From Desulfuromonas acetoxidans DSM 684 (GTDB lineage: Bacteria > Desulfobacterota > Desulfuromonadia > Desulfuromonadales > Desulfuromonadaceae), in contig NZ_AAEW02000011.1 in assembly GCF_000167355.1 (NCBI RefSeq), positions 62,001-126,000 on the forward strand: a stretch of 64,000 nucleotides of DNA, in the 5' to 3' direction. Below the pieces are notes generated by a model. It had not been told where the DNA came from and ran no database searches. It saw nothing but the letters and a program-made list of their open reading frames with translations. Each line of letters opens with the position of its first letter. Position 1 is the stretch's first letter. Made by a program: the position numbers and the translations under genes. Shown here in pieces: positions 7,310 through 16,564 of this stretch.

Positions 7310-8596
7310 CTAACTTAGCGTTCCAACAAGGAAATTCTGACTCACGCCGACAATCTCAACCGAGACAAGTTCTCCAGCAGCACCCTGCTCACCTGCGACC
7401 AGAACGGTCAAATATTCAGCACTGGTGCCTTGCCACTGGTTATTTTTTGTACGGGATTCCAACACAACGTCAACAAGCCGACCAATAAACTGCTCTCGGT
7501 ACTGGCTGGCTTTTTCCTCTGCCAATACTCGAAGCTCTGCGGCACGTTGCTTGGCGATATCCCCAGGGATCTGATCGGGCATGGTAGCCGCCGGCGTTCC
7601 CGGCCGGGCACTGAACGGAAAGACATGCAGATAATGCACCGGCAAAGACGAGATAAACTCACAGGTATGCCGATGTTGCGCTTCTGTCTCACCGGGAAAA
7701 CCACTGATCACATCAATACCGATCGAGACACGTGGAATTTTTTGACATAACAGTTCAACAGTGTCGTGAAACTGCCGGATGGAGTAATGGCGATTCATCT
7801 GTTGCAGAACATCATCACAACCGGACTGCAATGGGATATGAAAATGGGGGCAGATCCGAGAAGAGTGTTGTACACAGTCGATCAACGCCTCGTTGACCTC
7901 TTGAGGTTCAATAGAACCAAGACGGATGCGGCATCCATCAGTCTGCGTCAATAAAGCATTGAGCAAGTCAGTTAACGTACATTGCGGGGTCAAATCCTGA
8001 CCATAGTTGCCAATATGGATACCGGTCAAAACCACTTCACGATAACCGCCCGCAACCAGTTGATTGACCTGGTCTACCACTGCAGAGGTGTTCACGGAAC
8101 GACTTCGACCGCGAGCGTAAGGGATGATGCAGTAACTGCAAAAGGCATTACAACCACTCTGGATTTGCACAAAGGCACGACTGTGTTCGGAAAACGACGC
8201 TATTTTCAAGTCCGGGCACTGTTGTTGACTGGCAATATCGCCAACCTGAACCTGAGGCCCCTCCTGACACAGGATATCGATGAGATCCTGTTTTTCACTG
8301 TTGCCGATGACATACATCACTCCAGGCAACTCCGCGATCTGTTGCGGTTGAATTTGAGCATAGCAGCCGGTCACCACAATACGGCATTGCCCGTTCAAAC
8401 GACGGGCTCTACGAACCAATTTGCGTGACTGGGCATCGGTTGCCGAAGTGACGGTACAGGTATTAACAATGACCAACTCTGCCCCCTGTTCAAAAGGGAC
8501 AATCTGATACCCCTGTTCGCGCAGCATCCGCTCCATTGCTGCAGACTCAAACTGATTGGCCTTACATCCCAGAGTAACTATGCTGACGCAACTCAT
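7310..8596 (-). CDS. mtaB: tRNA t6A methylthiotransferase MtaB
   Basis: A 428-residue radical SAM methylthiotransferase that adds a methylthio group to t6A37 of tRNAs reading ANN codons. Domains in order: N-terminal UPF0004 cluster domain (TLGCKANQFES, NTCTVTSATDAQSRK, VTGCYAQ give three cysteines for the auxiliary cluster), radical SAM core with SGCNAFCSYCIIPYARGRSRS, and a C-terminal TRAM-like segment. The TSATDAQSRK pattern fits the MtaB rather than MiaB branch. I start it at the ATG at 8596, which overlaps the mnmA stop codon by ATGA; upstream in-frame codons would give a poor extra leader. It is the last gene of the cysE operon. Confidence 0.9.
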   Translation of the reverse strand: MSCVSIVTLGCKANQFESAAMERMLREQGYQIVPFEQGAELVIVNTCTVTSATDAQSRKLVRRARRLNGQCRIVVTGCYAQIQPQQIAELPGVMYVIGNSEKQDLIDILCQEGPQVQVGDIASQQQCPDLKIASFSEHSRAFVQIQSGCNAFCSYCIIPYARGRSRSVNTSAVVDQVNQLVAGGYREVVLTGIHIGNYGQDLTPQCTLTDLLNALLTQTDGCRIRLGSIEPQEVNEALIDCVQHSSRICPHFHIPLQSGCDDVLQQMNRHYSIRQFHDTVELLCQKIPRVSIGIDVISGFPGETEAQHRHTCEFISSLPVHYLHVFPFSARPGTPAATMPDQIPGDIAKQRAAELRVLAEEKASQYREQFIGRLVDVVLESRTKNNQWQGTSAEYLTVLVAGEQGAAGELVSVEIVGVSQNFLVGTLS

Positions 8597-9633
8597 ACCG
8601 TAATCCATCCACCGCCAAGGACACAATCGTCGTCATAAAAAACCGCGCATTGTCCGGGGGTCACACCATATTGAGGCTCATCGAAAACCACATCGACATC
8701 ACCGTTGGGCCGGATCGACAGGGTGGCCATGGCCGGATGATGACGGTAACGAATCCGACAATCAACACGCAACGAGGTGTGTTGTGGCGGTACCGACCAA
8801 GTCACATCACGTACTTGCAGACGATCACGCTGTAAAGCGGCTTTTTCACCAACGATAACCCGCTGCTGCTCAGCATCAAGCTCAATCACATAAAGTGGTT
8901 CCGTCCAACCAATGCCGAGACCTCGTCGTTGGCCGATGGTGTAGCGATGGGTCCCATGGTGCGTTCCCAGCACTTTACCGTTAATATGGACAATCTCTCC
9001 ATGGTCCGGCCATGGGCTGTCATAGCGTTCGAGAAATCCGATATAATCGTTGTCGGGAACAAAACAGATATCCTGACTTTCTGACTTCTTCCGAGAACTG
9101 AGGTGGTATTTTTCAGCCAGGTTGCGCACCTCGGGCTTGGTCAAACCGCCAAGAGGAAACAACACCCGTTTTAACTGGGCCGCACTGAGCACAAAAAGAA
9201 AATAACTCTGGTCTTTTTGTTTATAAAGCCCGCGACAGAGACGAACATGGTCCTTTTGGCGGTCGATGCGTGCATAGTGGCCAGTGGCCAGATAATCGGC
9301 CCCCAGCTCATCAGCCAACGCGAACAAAGCGCCAAACTTGAACTGTTGATTGCAACGGACACAGGGATTAGGCGTGCGACCGGCACGGTATTCGCGACAG
9401 AAGTCTCCGATAATGGCAGCATTAAAAGTGTCTCGGCAATCCAGACTGTGAAACGGAATCTCTAACTCTTCAGCAATGCGGCGCGCATCCGCCTCGCCCT
9501 GAATCGATTGATCTCCAGGCAGCAGACGCATATGGGCACCGATCACCTCATAACCCTGATCAATCAGCAGGGCTGCCGTCACCGATGAATCAACACCGCC
9601 ACTCATGGCCACCAATACTGTGTTTTTTTTCAT
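8593..9633 (-). CDS. mnmA: tRNA 2-thiouridylase MnmA
   Basis: A 346-residue tRNA-specific 2-thiouridylase that thiolates U34 of Glu, Gln and Lys tRNAs using sulfur ultimately from a cysteine desulfurase. The PP-loop SGGVDSSVTA binds ATP. The two catalytic cysteines are in NPCVRCN (nucleophile) and SQDICFV (persulfide carrier). Length and the C-terminal beta-barrel are typical. It sits downstream of a cysteine desulfurase gene in the same direction, with a 262-bp repeat-bearing gap, and is translationally coupled to mtaB, so two tRNA thiolation steps and their sulfur donor are encoded together. Confidence 0.95.
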   Translation of the reverse strand: MKKNTVLVAMSGGVDSSVTAALLIDQGYEVIGAHMRLLPGDQSIQGEADARRIAEELEIPFHSLDCRDTFNAAIIGDFCREYRAGRTPNPCVRCNQQFKFGALFALADELGADYLATGHYARIDRQKDHVRLCRGLYKQKDQSYFLFVLSAAQLKRVLFPLGGLTKPEVRNLAEKYHLSSRKKSESQDICFVPDNDYIGFLERYDSPWPDHGEIVHINGKVLGTHHGTHRYTIGQRRGLGIGWTEPLYVIELDAEQQRVIVGEKAALQRDRLQVRDVTWSVPPQHTSLRVDCRIRYRHHPAMATLSIRPNGDVDVVFDEPQYGVTPGQCAVFYDDDCVLGGGWITV

Positions 9634-9679
9634 TTTGGATCCTGCAACCTGACCCCTCTACGGATTCAGGAAAAGACAG

Positions 9680-9708
9680 CGAAGGCACTTCCAGATGAAG
9701 TGCCTTCG
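9680..9708. repeat. 11-bp perfect hairpin in the desulfurase-mnmA gap
   Basis: CGAAGGCACTT (9680-9690) and AAGTGCCTTCG (9698-9708) form a perfect stem with a 7-base loop. On the minus strand it is followed by CTGTCTTTTCC, a weak U-tract, so it could be an intercistronic attenuator or mRNA-stabilising hairpin rather than a full terminator. Confidence 0.5.
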
Positions 9709-9718
9709 TGGGGTTAAA

Positions 9719-9871
9719 CAGGATGTTGAAAAAATCCCGTCCGGGGATTTTTCAACGACGCAAGCCAAAAATGCGATTTCCGTCTTGCTCACAAAATCAA
9801 GGACTTGAAAACATGTCCTTGATTTTGATCGCCCGTCCATGAGCTCCACAGTCTGTTTTTTCAACAGCCTG
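9719..9871. mobile_element. MITE-like palindromic repeat with CAGGxTGTTGAAAAAA ends
   Basis: A 153-bp non-coding element. The ends are 16-bp inverted repeats: CAGGATGTTGAAAAAA (9719-9734) and TTTTTTCAACAGCCTG (9856-9871), 15 of 16 matching. Inside are a left hairpin (about 9725-9756) and a perfect 13-bp stem CAAAATCAAGGAC/GTCCTTGATTTTG (9792-9804, 9815-9827). A degenerate relative lies at 15939-16060 and a compact one may lie at 50167-50225. It carries no gene. It separates the cysteine desulfurase gene from mnmA. Confidence 0.65.
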
Positions 9872-9895
9872 TAAATCTATCGAACGGACACAACG

Positions 9896-11101
9896 CTAAT
9901 GGGGATCGATCTCACACTCGACCACCAAACAGTCCGAGGAAAATTCGCGCTCAAGCATCGGACTCATCTCGCGCAATTTATCAACAATGGGTGGTAATTG
10001 TTCCAGAACATAGTCCACATCATCTTGTGTTGTCTGCGGACCGAGGCTGAATCGAACACTGGAGTGCAACACCGCCTCCGCAACCCCCATGGCCGCCAGA
10101 ACATGAGACGGACCATCGGATCCGGAGGTACAGGCCGAACCCGACGACGCGGCAATGCCAACCATATCCATGTACAACAACAGCCCTTCCCCTTCGATAA
10201 AGGAAAAACTGACGTTGAGGGTGTTGGGCAAACGGTTGTCCTTATGTCCATTGAGAGTGACATCAGGCAGAGCCAATACCCCCTGTTGCAAACGGTTACG
10301 CAACACCATCATTCGTGCAACATCGTCATCAAACTGTTGTTGCGCTACGGCACAGGCTTTGCCAAAAGCAACAATCCCGGCGACATTCAGCGTACCGGCA
10401 CGACGCCCCTGCTCCTGATGACCGCCATGAATCAGCGATTCCAGTTCGATACCATCACGCACATAGAGGGCTCCCACTCCTTTAGGCGCACCAATTTTAT
10501 GCCCGGAAAACACCATCAGATCAACACCACACTCTGCCACGTCAATCGCCACTTTACCGAGCGCCTGAACGGCATCGCAATGGAATCGTATCTGATGCTT
10601 GCGAGCAATCCGGCCGATTTCACCAATGGGAAACAGACAGCCGGTCTCATTGTTGGCCCACATGACGGAGATCAGAATAGTCTGATCGGTGATGGCAGCT
10701 TCCAGTTCAGCCAAATCAAGCATCCCTTCACTGTCCACCCCAAGATACGTGACGCAAGCCCCTTTTGTTTCCAGGTAGCGACAGGTATCGAGCACTGCCG
10801 GATGTTCCACAGCCGTCGTAATAATGTGATTGCCATTGCTTTTGAGCATTTCATAACTACCGATCAGCGCCTGATTGTCTCCTTCACTGCCGCAACCGTT
10901 AAAAACAATCTCTTGCGGCGTGGCATTGATCAGGTCAGCAACCTGCTGACGGGCATTATCCACAGCGCCTTTAACCTCTCGACCGGCCCAGTGAATACTG
11001 GAGGGATTTCCATAAGCGTGCTGATAAAACGGTAGTAAAGCATCAACCACCACAGGAAGAACCGGGGTGGTTGCATTGTTATCCAGATAGACGTTTTTCA
11101 C
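9896..11101 (-). CDS. Cysteine desulfurase (NifS/IscS type)
   Basis: A 401-residue PLP enzyme that takes sulfur from cysteine as a persulfide for Fe-S cluster and tRNA thiolation. Seen: YLDNNATTPV at the N-terminus, the PLP lysine in FSGHKIGAPKG, and the persulfide cysteine in SSGSACTSG of the group I type. The GTG at 11101 is chosen over a TTG two codons upstream because AGAGG lies 7 bases before it; the TTG would have almost no spacing. It lies 12 bp after the Rrf2 regulator, the same order as isc operons. No scaffold (iscU) gene follows. Confidence 0.92.
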   Translation of the reverse strand: MKNVYLDNNATTPVLPVVVDALLPFYQHAYGNPSSIHWAGREVKGAVDNARQQVADLINATPQEIVFNGCGSEGDNQALIGSYEMLKSNGNHIITTAVEHPAVLDTCRYLETKGACVTYLGVDSEGMLDLAELEAAITDQTILISVMWANNETGCLFPIGEIGRIARKHQIRFHCDAVQALGKVAIDVAECGVDLMVFSGHKIGAPKGVGALYVRDGIELESLIHGGHQEQGRRAGTLNVAGIVAFGKACAVAQQQFDDDVARMMVLRNRLQQGVLALPDVTLNGHKDNRLPNTLNVSFSFIEGEGLLLYMDMVGIAASSGSACTSGSDGPSHVLAAMGVAEAVLHSSVRFSLGPQTTQDDVDYVLEQLPPIVDKLREMSPMLEREFSSDCLVVECEIDPH

Positions 11102-11113
11102 GATCAAACCTCT

Positions 11114-11566
11114 TTACTTGCTGTCCTCACTCTGCTCGGCACGTTGCTGCCGAATCCGTTCCTGAGCTTCTCTGGTCAGGTCCTCAATTGAAACCGATGA
11201 CAAAAACCCCCGGATGCGTTCTCCAAGTTCCTGCCATACCGTATGGGTGACACACTGGTCCGAACAGGCGCAATTGCCAAACTCATCCATACACGAAACC
11301 GGGATCAGGGTCTCTTCGACGCTGTCAATAATCTGATCTACCTTGATTTGGTCGGCGGGTCGGGCCAGAACGTAACCGCCGCCGGGACCACGAACACTCC
11401 GAACCAGCTCGCCGCGACGCAGTTTAGCGAAGAGTTGTTCCAGATAGGTCAAGGAGATATTTTCATGATTGGAGATCTCGCGAATGGAAACCGGTGTCTC
11501 CCTTTGCTCAAGGCTTAAACGTACCATGGCGCGCACGGCATATTGAGCTTTTGTTGACAGCCGCAT
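11114..11566 (-). CDS. Rrf2-family regulator, IscR-like
   Basis: A 150-residue winged-helix regulator. The N-terminus (MRLSTKAQYAVRAMVRLSL) and wing (VRGPGGGYVLAR) are classic Rrf2. Cysteines in the C-terminal half (SCMDEFGNCACSDQC) are placed like the cluster ligands of IscR, although the spacing is denser, with four cysteines in 14 residues. It would sense Fe-S or cysteine status and regulate its own operon, which also carries cysE and the desulfurase. Being between cysE (2-bp gap) and the desulfurase makes control of cysteine and sulfur flow likely; CymR-like function is an alternative. Confidence 0.85.
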   Translation of the reverse strand: MRLSTKAQYAVRAMVRLSLEQRETPVSIREISNHENISLTYLEQLFAKLRRGELVRSVRGPGGGYVLARPADQIKVDQIIDSVEETLIPVSCMDEFGNCACSDQCVTHTVWQELGERIRGFLSSVSIEDLTREAQERIRQQRAEQSEDSK

Positions 11567-11568
11567 GG

Positions 11569-12279
11569 TTAAGCCCTTCTTTCGTTGAGGTTGTCCTGTT
11601 TCACTTGGTCGTTCAGAACCTTCTGCTGATCCTGTAATTGGACAACCTGTTGTTCCAGTGACCGGATGTGTTCAAACAGGCGGCTGATAGCCTGGGCCTG
11701 AGGGTCCGGTAACCGGCCATGTTCAAGATCAAAAAGGTGCCGTTCATCCTGCTGGCGACGCTCCTCTTCACTGAGCACCATCCGTCCAGGCACGCCGACG
11801 ACAGTCGCCTTTTCCGGCACCTCTTTAACCACTACTGAGTTAGAGCCCACCTTGCTGCCACTGCCGACCTTAAACGGGCCAAGGATCTTAGCTCCTGAGC
11901 CAATCACCACATCATCGCCAAGTGTCGGATGACGTTTTTCCTTGGCCCACGACGTACCACCAAGAGTAACGCCGTGATACAGGGTGCAGTTATCACCGAT
12001 TTCGGCCGTTTCACCAATTACCACCCCCATACCGTGATCAATAAAAAAACCACGACCGATTCGGGCTCCGGGATGAATTTCAATACCGGTGACAAAACGA
12101 CCGAATTGTGAAATACAACGGGCCAGAAAGTACCATTTCCAGTTCCACATTTTATGCGCAAGACGGTGCAGTTGCAGAGCATGAAACCCCGGATAGCACA
12201 CGATCACCTCAAGCATACTGCGAACGGCCGGATCACGTTGAAATACAGCGCTGATATCTTCTTTTAACGTTTTAAACAC
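11569..12279 (-). CDS. cysE: Serine O-acetyltransferase
   Basis: A 236-residue cytoplasmic enzyme that makes O-acetylserine from serine and acetyl-CoA, the first step of cysteine synthesis. The left-handed beta-helix hexapeptide repeats run through [31 protein letters not shown] and VTLGGT. The C-terminus extends into a Gln-rich probable coiled coil ([20 protein letters not shown]), longer than in short epsilon-proteobacterial forms. Start GTG at 12279 has GGAGG 6 bases upstream and begins the protein at FKTLKEDI, as in relatives; upstream ATG codons lack a site. First gene of the sulfur operon. Confidence 0.93.
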   Translation of the reverse strand: MFKTLKEDISAVFQRDPAVRSMLEVIVCYPGFHALQLHRLAHKMWNWKWYFLARCISQFGRFVTGIEIHPGARIGRGFFIDHGMGVVIGETAEIGDNCTLYHGVTLGGTSWAKEKRHPTLGDDVVIGSGAKILGPFKVGSGSKVGSNSVVVKEVPEKATVVGVPGRMVLSEEERRQQDERHLFDLEHGRLPDPQAQAISRLFEHIRSLEQQVVQLQDQQKVLNDQVKQDNLNERRA

Positions 12280-12314
12280 GTGCAACCTCCTCTGGTGCAT
12301 GCAGTTATGGGTCA

Positions 12315-12343
12315 CTCTTAGCATTCCTGAGCATAACTGTCAA
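12315..12343 (-). promoter_or_regulatory. Promoter of the cysE-iscR-desulfurase operon
   Basis: On the minus strand a perfect TTGACA (12338-12343), 17-bp spacer, then TAAGAG (12315-12320), giving a start near 12308 and a leader of about 30 bases. The weak -10 beside a perfect -35 suits a regulated promoter; the Rrf2 protein of the operon is the obvious candidate regulator, but no operator was proven. Confidence 0.5.
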
Positions 12344-12407
12344 CTATTAACCCTGTACGGATGGCACCATCAGTCGTGTTTTGATTAAACGCTAACAATC
12401 CATAACT

Positions 12408-13925
12408 TTATCCGCCCTGAAGAAATCGTTTATAAGCGGGATTGAAGGTTTCTTCGATGTAGTAATACCCCAGATGATCGAGAAATGACGTGAGCTGTTC
12501 GTGTTGATCTTCCGGAACTTCCAGACCCACCAGAACTCGCCCAAAGTCACCCCCTTGAGCGCGATAATGAAACAAAGAGATATTCCAGTTACTCCCCATC
12601 GCCGAAAGAAAGCGCGCCAAAGCACCTGGACGCTCCGGAAACCAGAAGCGGTAGAGAAACTCCTTACCCACCTGTCGCGAATGTCCGCCGACCATATAGC
12701 GGATATGGGTCTTGGCCAGATCATTATCCGTCATGTCGAGGCAATCGTAGCCGTTTTTCTGCAACAGTGTGAGAAAATCAAGACGCTCCTGAGAATCCCT
12801 GACCGACAGACCGACAAAAATATAGGCATCTTTACGCCCGGCCAGTCGGTAGTTGAATTCGGTGATATTGCGCTCATCAAGTAACGTGGTGCACAGATGG
12901 CGCAGGGCACCGGGGCGCTCGGGAATGGTCACGGCATAAAGAGCTTCCTTTTTCTCACCGATCTGAGTGCGCTCAGCCACATAGCGCAAGCGGTCAAAGT
13001 TCATATTGGCCCCGGAATTAACGGCGACCAGATGCTGACCTGTGATGCCATGCTCCTGCACATATTTCTGCAGACCGGCCACAGCCAAAGCTCCAGCCGG
13101 TTCAACAATGGAACGTGTTTCCTGATAAATGGTTTTGATCCCGCTGCAAATTTCATCGGTATTAACCTGCACCATGTCATCTACATACTGACGGCACAAT
13201 TCAAAGGTCCGTCTGCCCACTTCGCGCACGGCAACACCATCAGCAAAAATTCCGACGGAATCCAGAGTTAAACGCGCCCCTAACGCCAGGGAACGGCTCA
13301 TGGCATCGCTGTCTTCCGGTTCAACACCGATCACTTTGACGTCAGGACAGACCGCCTTGATAAAACTGGCCACGCCAGCTATCAACCCGCCACCACCGAC
13401 AGGAACAAAAATAGCATCAAGACGACCAGCACTTTGCCGTAAAATTTCGTCGCCGATGGTGCCCTGACCGGCAATAACATAGTCATCGTCAAAAGGATGG
13501 ATAAACACCATACCACTCTCTTCGATCATAGCCTGACAACGCTCGGCCGCCTCAGAATAATTATCCCCATGTAGGACCACCTGGGCATCGTAACTTTTCA
13601 CTGCCGAGACCTTGATGGCCGGCGTTGTCGCCGGCATGACAATAACGGCCTTAATCCCTAACTGACATGCGGAAAAAGCAACCCCTTGGGCGTGGTTACC
13701 CGCAGAAGCGGCAATCACACCGCGACGCTTCTCCTCATCAGTCAGTTGAGCCATGCGATTGTAGGCACCGCGCAATTTAAACGAAAAAACCGGTTGAAGA
13801 TCTTCGCGCTTCAACCAGATGTGGTTATTCAATGTCGTGGAGAGTGTCGATGCTGACTCCAACGGTGTTTCCACAGCAGCATCATAGACCCGAGAGGTCA
13901 AAATCATTCTGAGCATCGTATGCAC
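12408..13925 (-). CDS. ilvA: Threonine ammonia-lyase, biosynthetic
   Basis: A 505-residue PLP enzyme that deaminates threonine to 2-oxobutanoate for isoleucine synthesis. The PLP lysine is in SFKLRGAYNRM and the glycine-rich phosphate loop in VPVGGGGLIAG. Two C-terminal ACT-like domains (each opening with PERPGAL, near residues 330 and 425) mark the long, isoleucine-feedback form. The GTG at 13925 is favoured since AAGGAG lies 7 bases upstream; an ATG three codons later is also possible. It stands alone behind a bidirectional terminator shared with the chemoreceptor gene. Confidence 0.93.
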   Translation of the reverse strand: MHTMLRMILTSRVYDAAVETPLESASTLSTTLNNHIWLKREDLQPVFSFKLRGAYNRMAQLTDEEKRRGVIAASAGNHAQGVAFSACQLGIKAVIVMPATTPAIKVSAVKSYDAQVVLHGDNYSEAAERCQAMIEESGMVFIHPFDDDYVIAGQGTIGDEILRQSAGRLDAIFVPVGGGGLIAGVASFIKAVCPDVKVIGVEPEDSDAMSRSLALGARLTLDSVGIFADGVAVREVGRRTFELCRQYVDDMVQVNTDEICSGIKTIYQETRSIVEPAGALAVAGLQKYVQEHGITGQHLVAVNSGANMNFDRLRYVAERTQIGEKKEALYAVTIPERPGALRHLCTTLLDERNITEFNYRLAGRKDAYIFVGLSVRDSQERLDFLTLLQKNGYDCLDMTDNDLAKTHIRYMVGGHSRQVGKEFLYRFWFPERPGALARFLSAMGSNWNISLFHYRAQGGDFGRVLVGLEVPEDQHEQLTSFLDHLGYYYIEETFNPAYKRFLQGG

Positions 13926-13990
13926 AACCGCACTCCTTTGTAAGGCAATTGACCGGTTGTACCACGGCACGTTAAACGAGGTCAAACCAA

Positions 13991-14020
13991 CAAAAAGAGC
14001 GGCACAAGCCGCTCTTTTTG
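13991..14020. terminator. Terminator-like hairpin between ilvA and chemoreceptor genes
   Basis: A 13-bp perfect stem CAAAAAGAGCGGC/GCCGCTCTTTTTG with an ACAA loop and T-runs on both strands. It lies downstream of the minus-strand chemoreceptor gene and upstream of ilvA, so it most likely ends the chemoreceptor operon. Confidence 0.85.
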
Positions 14021-14071
14021 TCAGGTCTGTCAGGGGAAGACAAACAAGTTCAAGGGTAGAGGTGTTCTAAC

Positions 14072-15913
14072 TTAGTAGCGTCCAAACTCCTCATCATCAA
14101 GGGCAATCTGAACATCATCTTTTTCAGGCGTGCGTTCAACCGGAAGCGTATGGGGTTTGCGCTCATAAGCCACCCGCTCAACCTGGGGCTTCGGTTCCTG
14201 CCATGCAACAGGTTCCGGCTCAGGCTGATGCATAACCACACGGTTCTGACCTTGCTTGAGTACGAATCGTCCCAACATCTGACGCAGCTGATCGGCCTGA
14301 CTGGACAGCTCTTCGGCGGCGGCCGCACCCTCTTCGGCACTGGCGGTGTTCTGCTGGGTTACTTGATCGATTTGACCTAAGCCGATGCTGACCTGTTGCA
14401 CACCTTGGGCCTGCTCGTTGCTGGCCGAGGCGATTTCAGCGACCAGATCGGTCACTTTAACGATGCTTTGTACGATGTCGTTAAAGCCGCTGGCCGTACG
14501 GTCGGCAATGGTCACACCGTTTTCGGCTTTTTTGACGGAACCTTCGATCAGTTCAGCGGTTTCACTGGCGGCTTTGGCGCTGCGAGCGGCCAGGTTGCGC
14601 ACCTCTTCGGCGACAACAGCGAAGCCTTTGCCGTGCTGTCCGGCGCGGGCAGCTTCTACGGCGGCGTTGAGAGCCAGCAAGTTGGTCTGGAACGCGATCT
14701 CGTCGATCACTTTGATGATCTTGGCGATATCCTGACCGGAGGCGCTGATGTCGTCCATGGCACCAATCATATCCTGCATGCTGTCTTTACCGCTGTCGGC
14801 TGCAGTGCGAGCCTGATCGGCAAGCTGACTGGCCTGGCCGGCGTTGTCGGCACTGAGTTGAATCTGGCTGCTGAGCTCCTGCATGGAGGCGGAGATCTCT
14901 TCGAGAGAGCTGGCGGATTCCGTGGCACCTTGCGATAAGGCCTGACTGGAATCGGATACTTCAGTGGATCCGGCTGCAATCTGCTCTCCTGCCACCTGGA
15001 CTTGGGACATAATTTCATTCATGTCGTTGCCAAGCGCTTTGAGGGCGCCACGAATCTCGTCTTTGTCGCTGTGGGGAACCACGTCAAAGTCGAGGTTGCC
15101 GTCGGCCAGCTTGCGCAGCGAGGCGACGATATCGTTTTGCAGACTGTCGGCAAATTTGTCCATGGTGGCGGCCATCTGCCCCACTTCGTCTTTTTGATTC
15201 AGATTCATTCGGGACGACAATTGACCAGCTTCGAGACTGGACAACATCTCTACGGCGTGTTTCAGTGGACGGGAGATGCCGCGAGAGACAAAATACACCA
15301 GAGCCAAGGCCAGAAGAATGACCACGCTAACCACGACGAGAACGGCGTAGAAGATGGCGTTGAGTTCGGCCTGAATGTCATCCAGATACAATCCGGCACC
15401 GACAATCCAGCCCCAGTCACGCTGCAATTTGACAAACGAGATTTTTCCAACAGGCTTGGTGGTACCGGGTTTACTCCATTGGTAATCAACAAAGCCTTGA
15501 CCGTTTTTACTGGCCACTTTGGCCATTTCGACGAAAAGCGCCTTACCGCTCGGGTCAGTTGAACCACTGAGGCTTTTACCATCTAAGTCCGGCTTGATCG
15601 GGTGCATGACCATGTTTGGTGTGGCATCCTGAATCCAGAAATAGTTGTTACCTTCATCAAAGCGCAAATGGCTTACAGCTTGTTTCGCAGCAGTTTGAGC
15701 CTCTTCCAGACTCATAGTCCCGCTTTTGTACTCTTGGGCGTAATGATCGACAACACCCCAGGCACTTTCAACCGTGTGCTCAATTTCAACATTCTTACCA
15801 TGGTAAAGGCTGTCTTTAAGACGACCGTACACCCAGCCGACTGTCAGCGTAAATCCGACAACCAAGGCCATGCTCAGCACAAAAATTTTCATGGATACGT
15901 TCAAGTTTTTCAT
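14072..15913 (-). CDS. Methyl-accepting chemotaxis protein with single Cache domain (copy 1)
   Basis: A 613-residue chemoreceptor. Order: TM1 about 8-30, periplasmic sCache_2 domain about 35-185 (FWIQDATPNMVMHPIKP, WGWIVGAGLYLDDIQAEL), TM2 about 190-212, HAMP, then the signalling hairpin with the invariant tip EIAFQTNLLALNAAVEAARAGQHGKGFAVVA-type sequence split around residues 410-440. An extended Pro/Glu/Arg-rich tail follows. From TM2 onward it is essentially identical to the second receptor at 17399-19234, while sensor domains differ. ATG at 15913 has GGGGGAAGC upstream. It follows the pseudo-receiver gene at 16076-16495. Related Cache domains bind small carboxylates; the ligand is unknown. 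Confidence 0.95.
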   Translation of the reverse strand: MKNLNVSMKIFVLSMALVVGFTLTVGWVYGRLKDSLYHGKNVEIEHTVESAWGVVDHYAQEYKSGTMSLEEAQTAAKQAVSHLRFDEGNNYFWIQDATPNMVMHPIKPDLDGKSLSGSTDPSGKALFVEMAKVASKNGQGFVDYQWSKPGTTKPVGKISFVKLQRDWGWIVGAGLYLDDIQAELNAIFYAVLVVVSVVILLALALVYFVSRGISRPLKHAVEMLSSLEAGQLSSRMNLNQKDEVGQMAATMDKFADSLQNDIVASLRKLADGNLDFDVVPHSDKDEIRGALKALGNDMNEIMSQVQVAGEQIAAGSTEVSDSSQALSQGATESASSLEEISASMQELSSQIQLSADNAGQASQLADQARTAADSGKDSMQDMIGAMDDISASGQDIAKIIKVIDEIAFQTNLLALNAAVEAARAGQHGKGFAVVAEEVRNLAARSAKAASETAELIEGSVKKAENGVTIADRTASGFNDIVQSIVKVTDLVAEIASASNEQAQGVQQVSIGLGQIDQVTQQNTASAEEGAAAAEELSSQADQLRQMLGRFVLKQGQNRVVMHQPEPEPVAWQEPKPQVERVAYERKPHTLPVERTPEKDDVQIALDDEEFGRY

Positions 15914-15938
15914 AGCTTCCCCCGATAGGTTTGGTTGG

Positions 15939-16060
15939 CAGGTTGTCGAAAAATCCATCCAGGACTTTCACCCACGCATAACGAAAATCAAATCTTCGTC
16001 ATCTTTACAGAATCAGTCTTTAAACAATCAGGAGCTGATTCTTATCGCCCCTCCCTGGGC
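15939..16060. repeat. Degenerate copy of the MITE-like repeat
   Basis: Starts CAGGTTGTCGAAAAATCC, like the left end of the element at 9719, then keeps the same order of features: a central inverted repeat GAATCAG/CTGATTC (16010-16016, 16035-16041) and the segment TTATCGCCCCTCC like TGATCGCCCGTCC. The right terminal repeat is lost. It fills the gap between the pseudo-receiver and chemoreceptor of module 1; the same gap in module 2 lacks it (55 bp instead of 162 bp). Confidence 0.5.
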
Positions 16061-16075
16061 TCATAAATTTCGTGA

Positions 16076-16495
16076 CTAAGGTGTTGCCTGCAGCAATCCA
16101 CGATTGAGTGCATCATGAATCTCTTCGATACGACCAACCAACTTTTCGCTTTGACAAAAATCAACACCCTCGCGAGTCAGTTCAGCCAAACATTTTTTTT
16201 CACTACGCTCCAGTTCATTGCTGCAAATCAGAATGGAAACAGGCCGCTGCAAATTGCTGCACATCTCCAGGCATTGCGATTCGAAAAGTCGCTCTTCCAT
16301 GCTTTCAGCAAGGGAGAGATAGTTAACAACAACCAGCAGATCAAAATAATTGTCGTTAACATCAGCATTCTTGAGATAATTAACGGCTTCCGGCAAAGAG
16401 ACCGAAGATTGCACCTCCCAACCGGCGAGCCTTAATAGAAAAGATACAATTTTCAATCTCTCCGGTCGGGCTGCTGTAATCATCACTTTGTTCAT
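16076..16495 (-). CDS. Pseudo-receiver-like protein (copy 1)
   Basis: A 139-residue protein with the alternating hydrophobic-strand pattern of a response-regulator receiver, but without its acidic pocket: the first strand ends TAAR instead of DD, and the third strand ends VVVNYLSLAE with Asn where the phospho-accepting Asp would be. It resembles the protein at 19290-19694 (shared ERLKI-SFL-R-G pattern at residues 10-25). Both lie directly upstream of near-identical chemoreceptors behind sigma-54 promoters. It may be a non-phosphorylated adaptor for the chemoreceptor; this is inference. The ATG at 16495 is preceded by AAGGAC. Confidence 0.7.
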   Translation of the reverse strand: MNKVMITAARPERLKIVSFLLRLAGWEVQSSVSLPEAVNYLKNADVNDNYFDLLVVVNYLSLAESMEERLFESQCLEMCSNLQRPVSILICSNELERSEKKCLAELTREGVDFCQSEKLVGRIEEIHDALNRGLLQATP

Positions 16496-16564
16496 AACGT
16501 TGTCCTTAGTATTAAAAAAAATTTTCATGTCATTATGCTTGTGATCTTGTTGAGATCTTTAAAG

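Noticed and set aside
9998-11035. Long plus-strand open frame (345 codons)
   Set aside because: It lies fully antisense to the cysteine desulfurase, shows no recognisable protein pattern and has no ribosome-binding site.
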